NCBI RefSeq assembly: GCF_044872765.1
Contig: NZ_CP085253.1
Coordinates: 1,364,001 to 1,428,000, forward strand
Reading direction: 5' to 3'
From: Micrococcus sp023147585
GTDB lineage: Bacteria; Actinomycetota; Actinomycetes; Actinomycetales; Micrococcaceae
Length of the DNA stretch: 64,000 nucleotides
Shown one piece after another: positions 26,807-34,873 of this stretch (its first letter is position 1; every line of letters starts with the position of its first letter). The translations under genes and the position numbers were made by a program. Under the pieces are notes generated by a model. It saw nothing but the letters and a program-made list of their open reading frames with translations, did no database searches and was not told where the DNA came from.

Positions 26807-28567
26807 GTGACCACTGACGTCCTCGACCACCGCCTCCTCCGAGCCCTGCTCGACACGGCTGCCGACCTCGCGGAACTGGCCGACACCGAATCCGTCCTGG
26901 CGTCCATCGTTCGGCGCACTCGGGCCCTCGTCGGAACGGACATGGCGTATCTCAGCCTCAATGACCACGCAGCAGGTGAGACGTACATCCGCCGGGCTGA
27001 GGGCGTCGTGACCCACGCGTACCGGACGATCCGCATGCCCATCGGCACAGGAGTGCTCGGGAAGGTGGCGGAGGGTCTGGCACCCTTCCAGAGCCTCGAC
27101 TACTCCAACGACCCGACGATCACCCACATCCCCCAGGTGGACCACGCGGTGCAGGCCGAGGGCGTCCACGCGATCATGGGCTCACCCCTCGTCGTCGACG
27201 GCCGACCGCTCGGCGCCCTGATGGTCGCCGAACGTCGCGCCCGGAGGTTCACCCACTCCGAGGTGACCATCGTCGAGTCACTCGCCAAACATGCCGCCAT
27301 CGCGATCCAGAACGCACATCGCTACACGGAGGCACTCAGCGCCGCGGGGCGCGCGGACGCAGACCGGGATCACGAACGCCAGTCCCTGCGTGAGCTCACT
27401 CGCCTGGATGAGCTCTCCTCGCGCCAATGCCAGTCCCTGCTGGAAGAGCCCAATGAGACGGCCGTGCTCAATCGGGCCGCCGAGCACCTGGGGGTGGAGG
27501 TGGAACTCCTCTCCCCCGAACGTCCGACGTCGCCGCTGCGGCCCGCCCCCGCCCTCCCCTCGCGTCACGCGGCGGGCGTGGCTCACCAGGTCGAGGCGCC
27601 GGACGGCTGCACTTGGACGCTCGTTCCCGCAGATCGGGATGCGCGCGACTGGCTCGCCGTCCGCCGCGCCCTCGACCCTGCCGAGGAGAAGGCCCTGGTC
27701 AGGACCGCGCAGCACCTCCTGCTCGCACGACGGCTCCGCAGCGCGCGGCGCGCCACCGAGCTCGAGGCGGGCGCCGGCCTGCTGGCCGAACTCGTCGATG
27801 ATTCCGCCGGTGGAATCGTGCGACGGCGTCGGGCGCTCGCCGAGCTCGGCCTGCGCGAGGATTCACAGGTCAGCTTGGCCATCATCGATCTCGCCGCCGT
27901 ACCCGAACCCCAATTCGCCGAGCGAGTGCTCTCACCCGTGGCGGGAGTGCGCCTCAGCGCTCCGTGGGGAGGCACATGGTGCGTGGTCGGCGACCGCCCG
28001 GATGTGCCTGCCCGCGTGGAGGCGGCAGTTCGGCATGCGACGGAGGCCGTATGGCAGATGGCCTTCCTTGGGCCGGGCGAGCACTTCCGCGATCTGCCGG
28101 GAGCGTTCCGCACGCTCGAGAACGCCCTCGCCGTCAGCCGGGTGGCCGGAGGGCTCCACGCCGTGGACGCGTCGACCGTGGGCGCCGTGGGCATGGTCCT
28201 CGCCGGGGCCGGCGAGGCGAGCAAGGACGTGACGACCCGCCCGCTGACGCCGTTGCGCGACCTGCCGCCCCAGCGTGCCTCGGCACTCCGAGAGACCGCA
28301 CTGGCCTACCTGGACGCGGGAATGAACGTGGCCGAGACGTCCCGTCGACTCTTCCTCCACCGCAACACGGTCCTTCAACGACTGGAGCAGCTCGGCGCCG
28401 TCCTGGGTTCGGACTGGCACACGCCCCCGCGATCGCTCGACCTCCATCTCGCCCTGCTCTCGGCAGCACGCGACGACGGCGGCGCCCCGGGCGCACCACC
28501 CGCGCGAAGCCAACCCCGTCGTCGTGCTGAGGAGCTCCGCCGTTCCCGGCAGCGGACCCGGGAGTGA
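26807..28567 (+). CDS. GAF-domain PucR/CdaR-type transcriptional regulator
   Basis: This 586-residue regulator has an N-terminal GAF sensor domain (residues about 20-170, including RAEGVVTHAYRTIRMPIGTG and IMGSPLVVDGRPLGALMVAE), a central region of unknown fold, and a C-terminal PucR-type helix-turn-helix (ALAYLDAGMNVAETSRRLFL followed by HRNTVLQRLEQL). Regulators of this class activate catabolic operons in response to a small ligand. It diverges from the dehydrogenase/permease operon, its likely target. The GTG start at 26807 lacks a strong ribosome-binding site. The last 35 residues are basic and low-complexity. Confidence 0.85.
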   Translation: MTTDVLDHRLLRALLDTAADLAELADTESVLASIVRRTRALVGTDMAYLSLNDHAAGETYIRRAEGVVTHAYRTIRMPIGTGVLGKVAEGLAPFQSLDYSNDPTITHIPQVDHAVQAEGVHAIMGSPLVVDGRPLGALMVAERRARRFTHSEVTIVESLAKHAAIAIQNAHRYTEALSAAGRADADRDHERQSLRELTRLDELSSRQCQSLLEEPNETAVLNRAAEHLGVEVELLSPERPTSPLRPAPALPSRHAAGVAHQVEAPDGCTWTLVPADRDARDWLAVRRALDPAEEKALVRTAQHLLLARRLRSARRATELEAGAGLLAELVDDSAGGIVRRRRALAELGLREDSQVSLAIIDLAAVPEPQFAERVLSPVAGVRLSAPWGGTWCVVGDRPDVPARVEAAVRHATEAVWQMAFLGPGEHFRDLPGAFRTLENALAVSRVAGGLHAVDASTVGAVGMVLAGAGEASKDVTTRPLTPLRDLPPQRASALRETALAYLDAGMNVAETSRRLFLHRNTVLQRLEQLGAVLGSDWHTPPRSLDLHLALLSAARDDGGAPGAPPARSQPRRRAEELRRSRQRTRE

Positions 28568-28572
28568 CAGCC

Positions 28573-28650
28573 CCTACCCTCGGGACTCATCTGCGCACCT
28601 GACCCTTCTGACCCGGCCACAGCCGCCGAGAAGGGTCAGATGCGCAGAAG
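28573..28650. repeat. 78-bp hairpin repeat, copy 1
   Basis: This 78-bp sequence occurs again at 30901-30978 in the same orientation with a few substitutions. It contains a long imperfect hairpin: arms 28590-28609 and 28629-28648 pair at 19 of 20 positions around a 19-nt loop. Copy 1 follows the PucR-type gene by 5 nt, so it may act as its terminator. It also supplies the stop codon of the hsdM stub that runs in from the other side. Confidence 0.8.
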
Positions 28651-28803
28651 ATTCCGACTCCGGTGCGGGGCCATGACCGCCTCCATGCGGCGGAGGATGG
28701 TGAGCGGAAGGACGAGGGTGCCGTACTGGTTCGGCTTGAACACGCCCCGCAGCTGATCCGCGATCCCCCACACGAAGTTCGAGAGGTTCTGGGGAGAGGG
28801 CAT
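28636..28803 (-). pseudogene. hsdM: N-terminal stub of a type I methylase gene (hsdM)
   Basis: The 55-codon frame begins with a textbook HsdM N-terminus (NLSNFVWGIADQLRG, then PNQYGTLVLPLTILRRME), preceded by AAAGG at proper spacing. It is cut off after VMAP and ends in the 78-bp hairpin repeat, whose sequence supplies the last codons and stop. Methylase motifs and the whole catalytic domain are missing. No hsdS or hsdR gene is present, so this is the scar of a former type I restriction system. Confidence 0.8.
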
Positions 28804-28857
28804 GGTGGCAGAGCCTTTCGGAGCACGGCGGTGTGGCAATCGGCCTCATTCTGGCAC
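28796..28857. repeat. Right copy of 62-bp direct repeat (hsdM 5' end)
   Basis: Identical to 23929-23990 except for one G/A difference. It covers the first eight bases of the hsdM stub and about 54 bp of its upstream region. Only this copy leads into recognisable hsdM coding sequence, so it is the parental copy. Confidence 0.85.
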
Positions 28858-28892
28858 TGAAAAGTCGCACGCCTGATGCCTGAGAGCCAGGT

Positions 28893-29031
28893 TCCGAAGA
28901 ATTCTTCGGATGAGGAGGCCGGCACCTCTTCGACCGACCCCCGGAGGCCCGAATCCGAAGTTTTCTTCGGCCTCCCGTGTCGACACGCCACCGCAGCAGT
29001 CGAACATCACCGATTCCGAAAAATCCTTCGG
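28893..29031. promoter_or_regulatory. Three equally spaced HipB-type operators
   Basis: Three 16-bp dyads lie upstream of the hipB-like gene: CCGAAGAATTCTTCGG at 28894, CCGAAGTTTTCTTCGG at 28955 and CCGAAAAATCCTTCGG at 29016. The first is a perfect palindrome extending to 18 bp with its flanking bases. Successive starts are exactly 61 bp apart, close to six helical turns, so bound repressors would face the same side of the DNA. Autorepression of the toxin-antitoxin operon by the HipB-like protein is the natural interpretation. Confidence 0.8.
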
Positions 29032-29062
29032 ATTTCAGCTGCTCATCTGCCACGATAGAGCC

Positions 29063-29290
29063 GTGGCCACCACACGCGCAGTCTCCTCCGCCGCGGCGCT
29101 GATGAAGATCAGCGACCGCGTCCGCGCCATGCGTAAAGAGCTCCTGCTGACCCAGCAGCAGCTCGCAGACCTGGCGGGAGTCTCGGATGCGACCGTCCGC
29201 CAGATCGAGCGCGGCACCGGCAAGAGCACCCTGAAGTCAGTGCTCTCCGTCATGGAGGTACTCGGCCTCGAGCTCGAGGTCACCGGTTGA
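29063..29290 (+). CDS. hipB: HipB-like antitoxin, XRE-family DNA-binding protein
   Basis: This 75-residue helix-turn-helix protein contains RKELLLTQQQLADLAGVSDA and VRQIERGTGKSTLKSVLSVM, an XRE fold with the HipB-like ending LGLELEVTG. It should bind the three dyads just upstream and neutralise the HipA-like kinase encoded next. Its TGA overlaps the TTG start of hipA (TTGA), so antitoxin and toxin are translationally coupled. A GTG start at 29063 is assumed; an in-frame ATG at 29102 would give 62 residues and still include the whole domain. Confidence 0.85.
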   Translation: MATTRAVSSAAALMKISDRVRAMRKELLLTQQQLADLAGVSDATVRQIERGTGKSTLKSVLSVMEVLGLELEVTG

Positions 29291-30474
29291 CGACTCCTGC
29301 ACTCGAAGACCTGAAGCGCGTCACCACCGCGGACGTCTACAAGGGCGGCGTCCCAGCGGGGACACTCACCCGCGATGAACAGGGAACCATCACCTTCCGC
29401 TACCTCGAGGGGTACGCCGGCGACCCTGTGGCCTCCACGCTGCCGGTCGCCCAGGACCCCGTCACCGCCGCCGGAGGCGGGCTCCCACCGTTCTTCTCAG
29501 GGCTCCTGCCCGAGGGGCACCGCCTCACCGTTCTGCGCACGGCGGCCAAGACCTCGGCCGACGACGAGCTCACCCTGCTCCTGGCCGTCGGCACGGACGC
29601 GCCCGGCGATGTGCAGGTCGTCCCTGCCGGCGACCGACTGCGCACGGAGGCCCCCGTCGCCACGGACGATCCGCAGAACCTGGACTTCGCCGTCCTCGCG
29701 GGAGTGCCTGACCGTAACGCCCTCCCCGGCGTCCAGGCGAAGGCTTCGGCCTCCATGGTCAACGTGCCCGTGCACCTTCAGGAGCACAGCGCCCTGCTGA
29801 AGTTGGATCCACCGAACCACCCCCACCTCGTGGTCAACGAAGCACTCCATCTGCGTCATGCCGCGGCCCTCGGCATCCCCGTGTCCGAGCACTCGGTGAT
29901 CCACGACCGTCACGGACGGGCAGGTCTTCTCGTCCGCCGATTCGACCGCACTGCAGACCGCTCCGGCGAACGAGCGCGCCTCGCACTCGAAGACGCCGGA
30001 CAGGCCCTCGACATCTACCCGGCACAGAAGTACAACGTCACCACGGAGGAGGTCATCGACGTCCTGGCCGGCCTCACTCCGCATCGACTCACCGCCACGC
30101 GCAACCTGTACCTGCAGTTCCTCTACGCGTGGTTGACGGGCAACGGCGACCTCCACGCGAAGAACGTCTCGGTGCTGCAGTCTTCGAGCGGCCGCTGGAG
30201 CATCGCCCCGGTGTACGACGTGCCCTGCACCGCCCTCTACGAGGACATGACCATGGCGCTGTCCGTGGACGGGCGCACGAGGGCCCTGCGTCGGCGCCAT
30301 TGGGATGCCCTGGCTGCGACCATCGGCCTGCCCCAGCGCGCCGCCCGTTCCGCCATGACGGTGGCCATGACAGCAGCTGCGAAGGTGGACCTGTCGGCCC
30401 TGCCCTTCACCGGTTCGCCGCTGAAAGGCGCCGAGTGGGAACTGCGCCACCGCCGTTACGAGCTCGAAGGCTGA
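29287..30474 (+). CDS. hipA: HipA-like serine/threonine kinase toxin
   Basis: This 395-residue protein has the HipA layout: an N-terminal subdomain (YKGGVPAGTLTRDEQGTITF), the FFSGLLPEG segment, a kinase core with RFDRT, and the catalytic/metal motif LTGNGDLHAKNVSVL followed by APVYDVPCTALY. HipA kinases phosphorylate aminoacyl-tRNA synthetases (GltX in E. coli) and cause dormancy. The TTG start overlapping the hipB stop is unusual but no alternative fits the N-terminal domain. All expected catalytic residues seem present, so the toxin is probably active when free. Confidence 0.87.
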   Translation: MTTPALEDLKRVTTADVYKGGVPAGTLTRDEQGTITFRYLEGYAGDPVASTLPVAQDPVTAAGGGLPPFFSGLLPEGHRLTVLRTAAKTSADDELTLLLAVGTDAPGDVQVVPAGDRLRTEAPVATDDPQNLDFAVLAGVPDRNALPGVQAKASASMVNVPVHLQEHSALLKLDPPNHPHLVVNEALHLRHAAALGIPVSEHSVIHDRHGRAGLLVRRFDRTADRSGERARLALEDAGQALDIYPAQKYNVTTEEVIDVLAGLTPHRLTATRNLYLQFLYAWLTGNGDLHAKNVSVLQSSSGRWSIAPVYDVPCTALYEDMTMALSVDGRTRALRRRHWDALAATIGLPQRAARSAMTVAMTAAAKVDLSALPFTGSPLKGAEWELRHRRYELEG

Positions 30475-31091
30475 CCAGCGTCGTGGACGGAACATGCCCG
30501 TTCCACGTCTCCACCGATGACCTCGTCGCCGCTCGCATTCACGACGTCCGCGATCTGACCCACGGACTCCAGCTGGTGCCAGCCCTGCCCGAGAACTGCC
30601 CCACATGCTCCCGCCACAACGTGGACACCGGCTGCGACGCCTCCATCAGCTCCGCCCCCTCGCGCGGCGGCATGACCGCCACGTCCGGGTGGACGTCGCC
30701 CACGGTTTGCACGGGTCGGAGGTCTGACGCCGGCCTCTCACCGTTCGTGTCCAGACCCCTCCACAGCGTCCTCACCGTCAGCTCAAGACGAGCCGGCCGG
30801 AGAACAGCCCCCTCTCGGCGGAGTCCAGCTGGCCGCACCAAAGGCCACGCCCCGGCCTCACTCACCCCGGCACGACTCAACGACGACATGCCCTCCTACA
30901 CCTACCCTCGGGAATCGTCTGCACATCTGACCCTTCTGACCCGGCCACAGCCGCCGAGAAGGGTCAGATGCGCAGAAGGTCTCTGGCACACGCCCCCACC
31001 GCCCCGCACGTGACAAATACACGCCACCAGCCTTGCGTATCTCGGTGAGGTCTGCCTTACTGGGTCTCGGACCCCCGCCGGAAGGACCCCC
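30475..31091. other. 617-bp stretch without a supported gene
   Basis: Frames here lack a family match and normal start context. Just after hipA an imperfect hairpin (about 30482-30506) could end its transcript. The second copy of the 78-bp hairpin repeat lies at 30901-30978. A partial dyad (GTGAGG-TCTG-CCTTAC, 31046-31061) sits 31 bp before the next gene and faintly resembles an iron-regulator box. Confidence 0.5.
30901..30978. repeat. 78-bp hairpin repeat, copy 2
   Basis: Same sequence and orientation as 28573-28650. The hairpin arms are 30918-30937 and 30957-30976, again pairing at all but one position. The two copies bracket the hsdM stub and hipBA. Confidence 0.8.
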
Positions 31092-31919
31092 ATGGCCCAC
31101 GCCTCCACGCACCCCGCCCATCCGCTGCCGCCCGTGGCGCCCCGTCGTCTGCTGCTGGCCCAGCGGCTGCTCCGCGGCGAGGGCTCCGTCGAGGTCACGG
31201 CCTTCCGCGCCGGCGAGACGCTCACCACGGCCGTCCACGGCGTGAGCGCGGACGGCCGCCTCGTGGTCGCCCACGTCCCCAACCTCCTCGGCTCGCTCGG
31301 CGCGTTCCACACGCCCGCGCCGCTGGACGTGCGCGTGGACGTCCTGCGCGACGCCCTGGACCTCACGGTCCCCACCCGCCTGGCGTCCGTGCATCTGCTC
31401 GGCACCCTGCGCTGGTGCCGGGACTCGGCCGAGGTCGCGGAGCTGGGGCTGCGCGGTCGCGTCGAGGACCTCGTGGCCGACGTCGGCCCGCGGGTGCGCG
31501 TGGGCGTCGTCGAGACCCAGCGGATCCTGCTGCACGACGTCGACGGCGTCGCCGTGTTCTGCCGCCACACCCTGCCGCTCACGTCGCGCGGACTCGTCGA
31601 CCAGGCCGAGCTCGCAGACCTGGCGGACGACGTGCTGGGCACCGCCCCCGAGGTGCTCGCGGACCTGGCCGACGCCGTCGCCCTGGGCCTGTTGCCGGGC
31701 GAGAGCACCCCGTTGCAGGTCGGCACCGGGCCCCTGCCCGAGTCCCCCGCCCACGCCCTCGACGCGGACGAAGCTGGAGTGACCCTGCTGCGCGTCCGCG
31801 ACGGCGAGACCACCGCGGTGCACGTGGCCCTGCCCGGTGCGGGCCGGCTCGACCACAGCCCCCGGCACGCCTGGCGGCGACTGCTGGACGCGATCCCGGC
31901 GCGGGTCGCCCACCCCTGA
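31092..31919 (+). CDS. PNPOx-like/DUF2470-type protein (tentative)
   Basis: This 275-residue soluble protein is preceded by a good ribosome-binding site (GGAAGGAC). The first 110 residues (LLRGEGSVEVTAFRAGETL through DVRVDVLRDALDLTVPTRLA) look like a pyridoxamine-phosphate-oxidase split-barrel. The last 60 (DADEAGVTLLRVRDGETTAV and later GRLDHSPRHAWRRLLDAI) resemble the DUF2470 domain of haem-utilisation proteins. If right, it would act on haem or flavin in iron metabolism; the iron-box-like dyad upstream would fit. The match is by pattern only and could be wrong. Confidence 0.45.
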   Translation: MAHASTHPAHPLPPVAPRRLLLAQRLLRGEGSVEVTAFRAGETLTTAVHGVSADGRLVVAHVPNLLGSLGAFHTPAPLDVRVDVLRDALDLTVPTRLASVHLLGTLRWCRDSAEVAELGLRGRVEDLVADVGPRVRVGVVETQRILLHDVDGVAVFCRHTLPLTSRGLVDQAELADLADDVLGTAPEVLADLADAVALGLLPGESTPLQVGTGPLPESPAHALDADEAGVTLLRVRDGETTAVHVALPGAGRLDHSPRHAWRRLLDAIPARVAHP

Positions 31920-32020
31920 GGCCACGGCCCCAGGCCGGCCTCAGCTCCGAGACGGGGCACGCCCGGGCCCTCGCCGACCTGCGGCGGAGACCCGGGCGTA
32001 CGGCGCGACCGGCGGGAAGG

Positions 32021-32296
32021 TCAGTCGATCGTGTAGGTGGCGCAGGTGGCCACGTCCGTGACCTCGATGCCCTCGGCGGTGCAGGCGAGGTCGGCGTTGT
32101 ACGTGCACTCGAGGCGGTGGCACGCACCAACGGTCGAGGCGCCCTCGGTCACCGGGCGGCGGACGTCCAGCTGGACGAAGGTGCCGCAGCCGGGTGTGCG
32201 GTCGGAGCCGGCGACGGTGATGGCCAGGGCGTTGCAGGACGTCTCGGCATTGAAGGCGCAGGCACTGGCGGCGCAGGTGCGGACGGCGGTGGTCAT
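32021..32296 (-). CDS. DUF1540-domain cysteine-rich protein
   Basis: This 91-residue protein contains two tandem cysteine modules of the DUF1540 pattern: CAASACAFNAETSCNALAI ending in GCGTF, and CHRLECTYNADLACTAEGI ending in CATY. Each has four cysteines placed as C-x4-C-x7-C followed by a later C, suggesting metal binding or a disulfide-stabilised fold. GGGAGGATC upstream is a good ribosome-binding site. It diverges from the PhoD phosphatase gene; the gap carries a 19-bp dyad and a possible iron-regulator half-site. The molecular function of DUF1540 is not established. Confidence 0.8.
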   Translation of the reverse strand: MTTAVRTCAASACAFNAETSCNALAITVAGSDRTPGCGTFVQLDVRRPVTEGASTVGACHRLECTYNADLACTAEGIEVTDVATCATYTID

Positions 32297-32410
32297 GGCG
32301 TGATCCTCCCGGTTCGGGCCCGCCCCGGGCCGGGGCGGCGCTACTGGAATCGAGATTACTCCGGCCCACGAATAGCACAAGAGGGGTGAGCCTTAGTCGA
32401 TAGACGATTA

Positions 32411-32429
32411 GCGCAAATGAATTTTGCGC
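32411..32429. promoter_or_regulatory. Dyad GCGCAAA-N5-TTTGCGC between divergent genes
   Basis: A perfect 7-bp inverted repeat with a 5-nt centre sits in the AT-rich part of the 236-bp gap between the DUF1540 gene (minus) and the PhoD gene (plus). Its size and place suggest a repressor or activator site that could act on both promoters. A sequence GGGTGAGCCTTAG at about 32384-32396 nearby resembles half of a DtxR/IdeR box, with low confidence. Confidence 0.5.
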
Positions 32430-32532
32430 ATTGTCGTGTTTCGTATGGACCGACGTCGCGCCCGCCGGCCACCCCACCTCGCCGTCACCGCCCGGTCACG
32501 TCCGCGTCACCCACCCCTGCCACCCTGCACGG

Positions 32533-34119
32533 GTGACCTCGCACACCGATCCCGCGCACCCGATCGCCCACCCCGTCTCCCGCCGCACCGTCCTCGGCGG
32601 GGCGGGCCTCGTCGTCGCCTCCGCGGCACTGATCTCCACGCCGGCCGGCACTGCCCACGCCGCCACCGGCCCGACCCCCTTCACGCTCGGCGTCGCCTCG
32701 GGTGACCCGTGGCCCGACGGGGCCGTGATCTGGACGCGCCTGGCGGTGGACCCGCTGGCGCTCGACGGTTTCGGCGGCATGCCGGACCGGTCGTTCCCGG
32801 TGGAGTACCAGGTGGCCAGGGACGAGCGGTTCACGCGCGTCGTGCGCTCGGGCACCGTCGCCACGGACCGCTCCCGCGGGTACGCGGTGCACGTGACCCT
32901 GACGGGGCTGCAGCCGGGCCGCGAGTACTTCTACCGGTTCCGCGCGCTGGGGCACCTCTCCCGCACGGGCCGCACCGTCACCGCCCCGGCCTTCGGCTCC
33001 TCCCCGGAGCACCTGAGCCTGACCGTGGCCTCCTGCGCGAACTGGGAGCACGGCTACTTCACGGCCTACGGACACATGGCCGCCGAGCGCCCGGACCTGA
33101 TGGTGCACCTGGGCGACTACTACTACGAGATCATGCCGTACGGGTACCCCGTCTCCTCCGGCGTCCCCCGCGCGCACAAGAACGGGGAGTCGCGCACGCT
33201 GGCCCAGTACCGGGCCCGCATGGCGCAGTACAAGACGGACCCGCACCTGCAGGACGCGCACGCGGCGGCGCCGTGGCTGGTGATCTGGGACGACCACGAG
33301 CTGGAGAACAACTGGGCGGACGAGAAGCCCGAGCTCTGGGACCCGAACTTCCTGGCCCGCCGCGCCGCCGCCTTCCGCGCCTATTACGAGAACATGCCGC
33401 TGCGCGCGTCCTCGGTGCCCCAGGGCATCGACCTGCAGCTCTACCGGCGCATCCAGTGGGGCGACCTCGCCACCTTCCACCTCCTGGACACCCGGCAGTA
33501 CCGCTCGGACCAGGCCAACCTGGACCTCATCAAGGTGGTGGGGGCCGAGGCGAAGGACCCCCGCCGCTCCATCACGGGTGCGGAGCAGGAGGCGTGGCTG
33601 CGCGAGGGGTTCAAGACCTCGACGGCGCGCTGGGACCTCATCACGCAGCAGGTGCCGTTCGTGCAGTACGACCGCAGCGCCGGCCCGCTCGTCTGGGGCG
33701 ACATGGACTCCTGGGACGGCTACGTGGCGTCCCGCGAGCGCGTGGTGGACGCCTGGGTCGAGGCCGGCGTGCGCAACCCGGTGGTGCTGACCGGCGACAT
33801 CCACGAGGCGTTCGCCTCCGATGTGAAGCGGGACTTCAACGACCTCTCCTCGGCGCCGGTGGGCGTGGAGCTGATCACCACCTCGATCACCTCCGGCGGC
33901 GACGGCTCCGACGCGGCGGCCAAGGCCCTGGAGTGGAACCCGCACATCACCTTCAACAACGACCTGCGCGGCTACCTGCGCCTGGACGTCACGCGGGACC
34001 TGCTGGAGGCGCGCTTCCAGGTGCTCGACTACGTGAGTGAGCTCGGCTCCTCGGTGCGCACCCGTGCGGTGTTCGGGGTGGCCGACGGCGAGCATCGCCT
34101 GCACACGATCCAGGCGTGA
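32533..34119 (+). CDS. phoD: Alkaline phosphatase D family protein, Tat-exported
   Basis: The 528-residue protein starts with a twin-arginine signal peptide (SRRTVLGGAGLVVASAALIS, cleavage likely after AHA) and then the PhoD N-terminal domain (GVASGDPWPDGAVIWTRLA). The metallophosphatase core shows HLGDYYYE, WDDHELENNWADE and VLTGDIHEAF, which supply iron/calcium ligands of PhoD enzymes. It should hydrolyse phosphodiesters or monoesters outside the cell. The start is taken as GTG 32533, which leaves a short n-region before the twin arginines; there is no clear ribosome-binding site, so a leaderless or downstream start is possible. Confidence 0.9.
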   Translation: MTSHTDPAHPIAHPVSRRTVLGGAGLVVASAALISTPAGTAHAATGPTPFTLGVASGDPWPDGAVIWTRLAVDPLALDGFGGMPDRSFPVEYQVARDERFTRVVRSGTVATDRSRGYAVHVTLTGLQPGREYFYRFRALGHLSRTGRTVTAPAFGSSPEHLSLTVASCANWEHGYFTAYGHMAAERPDLMVHLGDYYYEIMPYGYPVSSGVPRAHKNGESRTLAQYRARMAQYKTDPHLQDAHAAAPWLVIWDDHELENNWADEKPELWDPNFLARRAAAFRAYYENMPLRASSVPQGIDLQLYRRIQWGDLATFHLLDTRQYRSDQANLDLIKVVGAEAKDPRRSITGAEQEAWLREGFKTSTARWDLITQQVPFVQYDRSAGPLVWGDMDSWDGYVASRERVVDAWVEAGVRNPVVLTGDIHEAFASDVKRDFNDLSSAPVGVELITTSITSGGDGSDAAAKALEWNPHITFNNDLRGYLRLDVTRDLLEARFQVLDYVSELGSSVRTRAVFGVADGEHRLHTIQA

Positions 34120-34130
34120 GGCGGGCGGGG

Positions 34131-34166
34131 CCGGGGCGGGCGGGGACGCGGCACCGCCCGCCCCGG
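34131..34166. terminator. 13-bp hairpin between convergent genes
   Basis: Perfect 13-bp GC-rich arms (34131-34143 and 34154-34166) with a 10-nt loop sit between the phoD stop and the end of the convergent membrane-protein gene, serving either or both. Confidence 0.75.
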
Positions 34167-34167
34167 C

Positions 34168-34824
34168 TCAGCGACCGGTGAAGCGGGTCATCCAGGCGAA
34201 GGGCCCACGGGTGCGGTGCGCGTAGAGGACGAGGGCGACCAGCAGGGCCCCGAGGGTTCCGACGATCAGGTCCGTCATGGTGTCCGTGTTGCCCTTCTGG
34301 GTGTGCGCGCCGAGCACCTGGTCCGCAGTGAACTCGGCCACCTCCCAAAGCAGGGCCACGAGCGAATGCAGCGCCACCACCGTGAGGACCTCGAGCCCGG
34401 GTGGCATGGCCAGGCCCCGGCGGGCGGCGGCGAGACCCAGGAAGAGGACGCAGCCCAGCGCGATGGGCACGCCGGAGTAGAAGTGCACCACAGTGTCCCA
34501 CCAGGGCCAGGCCGCGTATCGGCCGAGGGCGGCGCCCATCCACGGGGCGGCGATCAGCAGAGCCGCGTACATGGCATGCAGGGACGGGGGCAGGCGGACC
34601 CGAGCGGCGCGTTCGACGGCGATCGGCACGGGGACCACCATGGCGATCTGCACGCTGAGCACGGCCGCCTCCCGGTCCCCCTGCGCGGCGAGGACGGCGG
34701 CGCCGACCAGGAGGACGAGCGCGGCGAGGATCAGGGGCGAGCGCCGCACGAGGGCCCGCTGACGGGAGCCGGGGGCGGGCCGGGGCACGGTGACGCCGGG
34801 GGCGGGAGGGACGTCGCGGCTCAT
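34168..34824 (-). CDS. Membrane protein resembling the DUF2238/YjdF type
   Basis: This 218-residue protein has about six transmembrane helices. The pattern WWDTVVHFYSGVPIALG, then LLWEVAEFTADQVLGAHTQK and DTMTDLIVGTLGALLVAL, recalls the conserved Asp/His/Glu positions of YjdF/DUF2238 membrane proteins, whose role is unknown. The ATG at 34824 begins a basic proline-rich cytoplasmic tail before the first helix. No operon partner is evident. Confidence 0.65.
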   Translation of the reverse strand: MSRDVPPAPGVTVPRPAPGSRQRALVRRSPLILAALVLLVGAAVLAAQGDREAAVLSVQIAMVVPVPIAVERAARVRLPPSLHAMYAALLIAAPWMGAALGRYAAWPWWDTVVHFYSGVPIALGCVLFLGLAAARRGLAMPPGLEVLTVVALHSLVALLWEVAEFTADQVLGAHTQKGNTDTMTDLIVGTLGALLVALVLYAHRTRGPFAWMTRFTGR

Positions 34825-34873
34825 GGTGCTGAGGGTAGCCGGGGCGTGGAGGCGGAGGGTGGTGGAGCGGTGG

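Noticed and set aside
23929..28857. The 62-bp repeats as phage attachment sites
   Set aside because: No integrase or phage genes lie between them, and the repeat is plainly the start region of hsdM.
30539..30889. A 116-codon minus-strand frame after hipA
   Set aside because: No family similarity, no ribosome-binding site and no regular codon bias; treated as non-coding.
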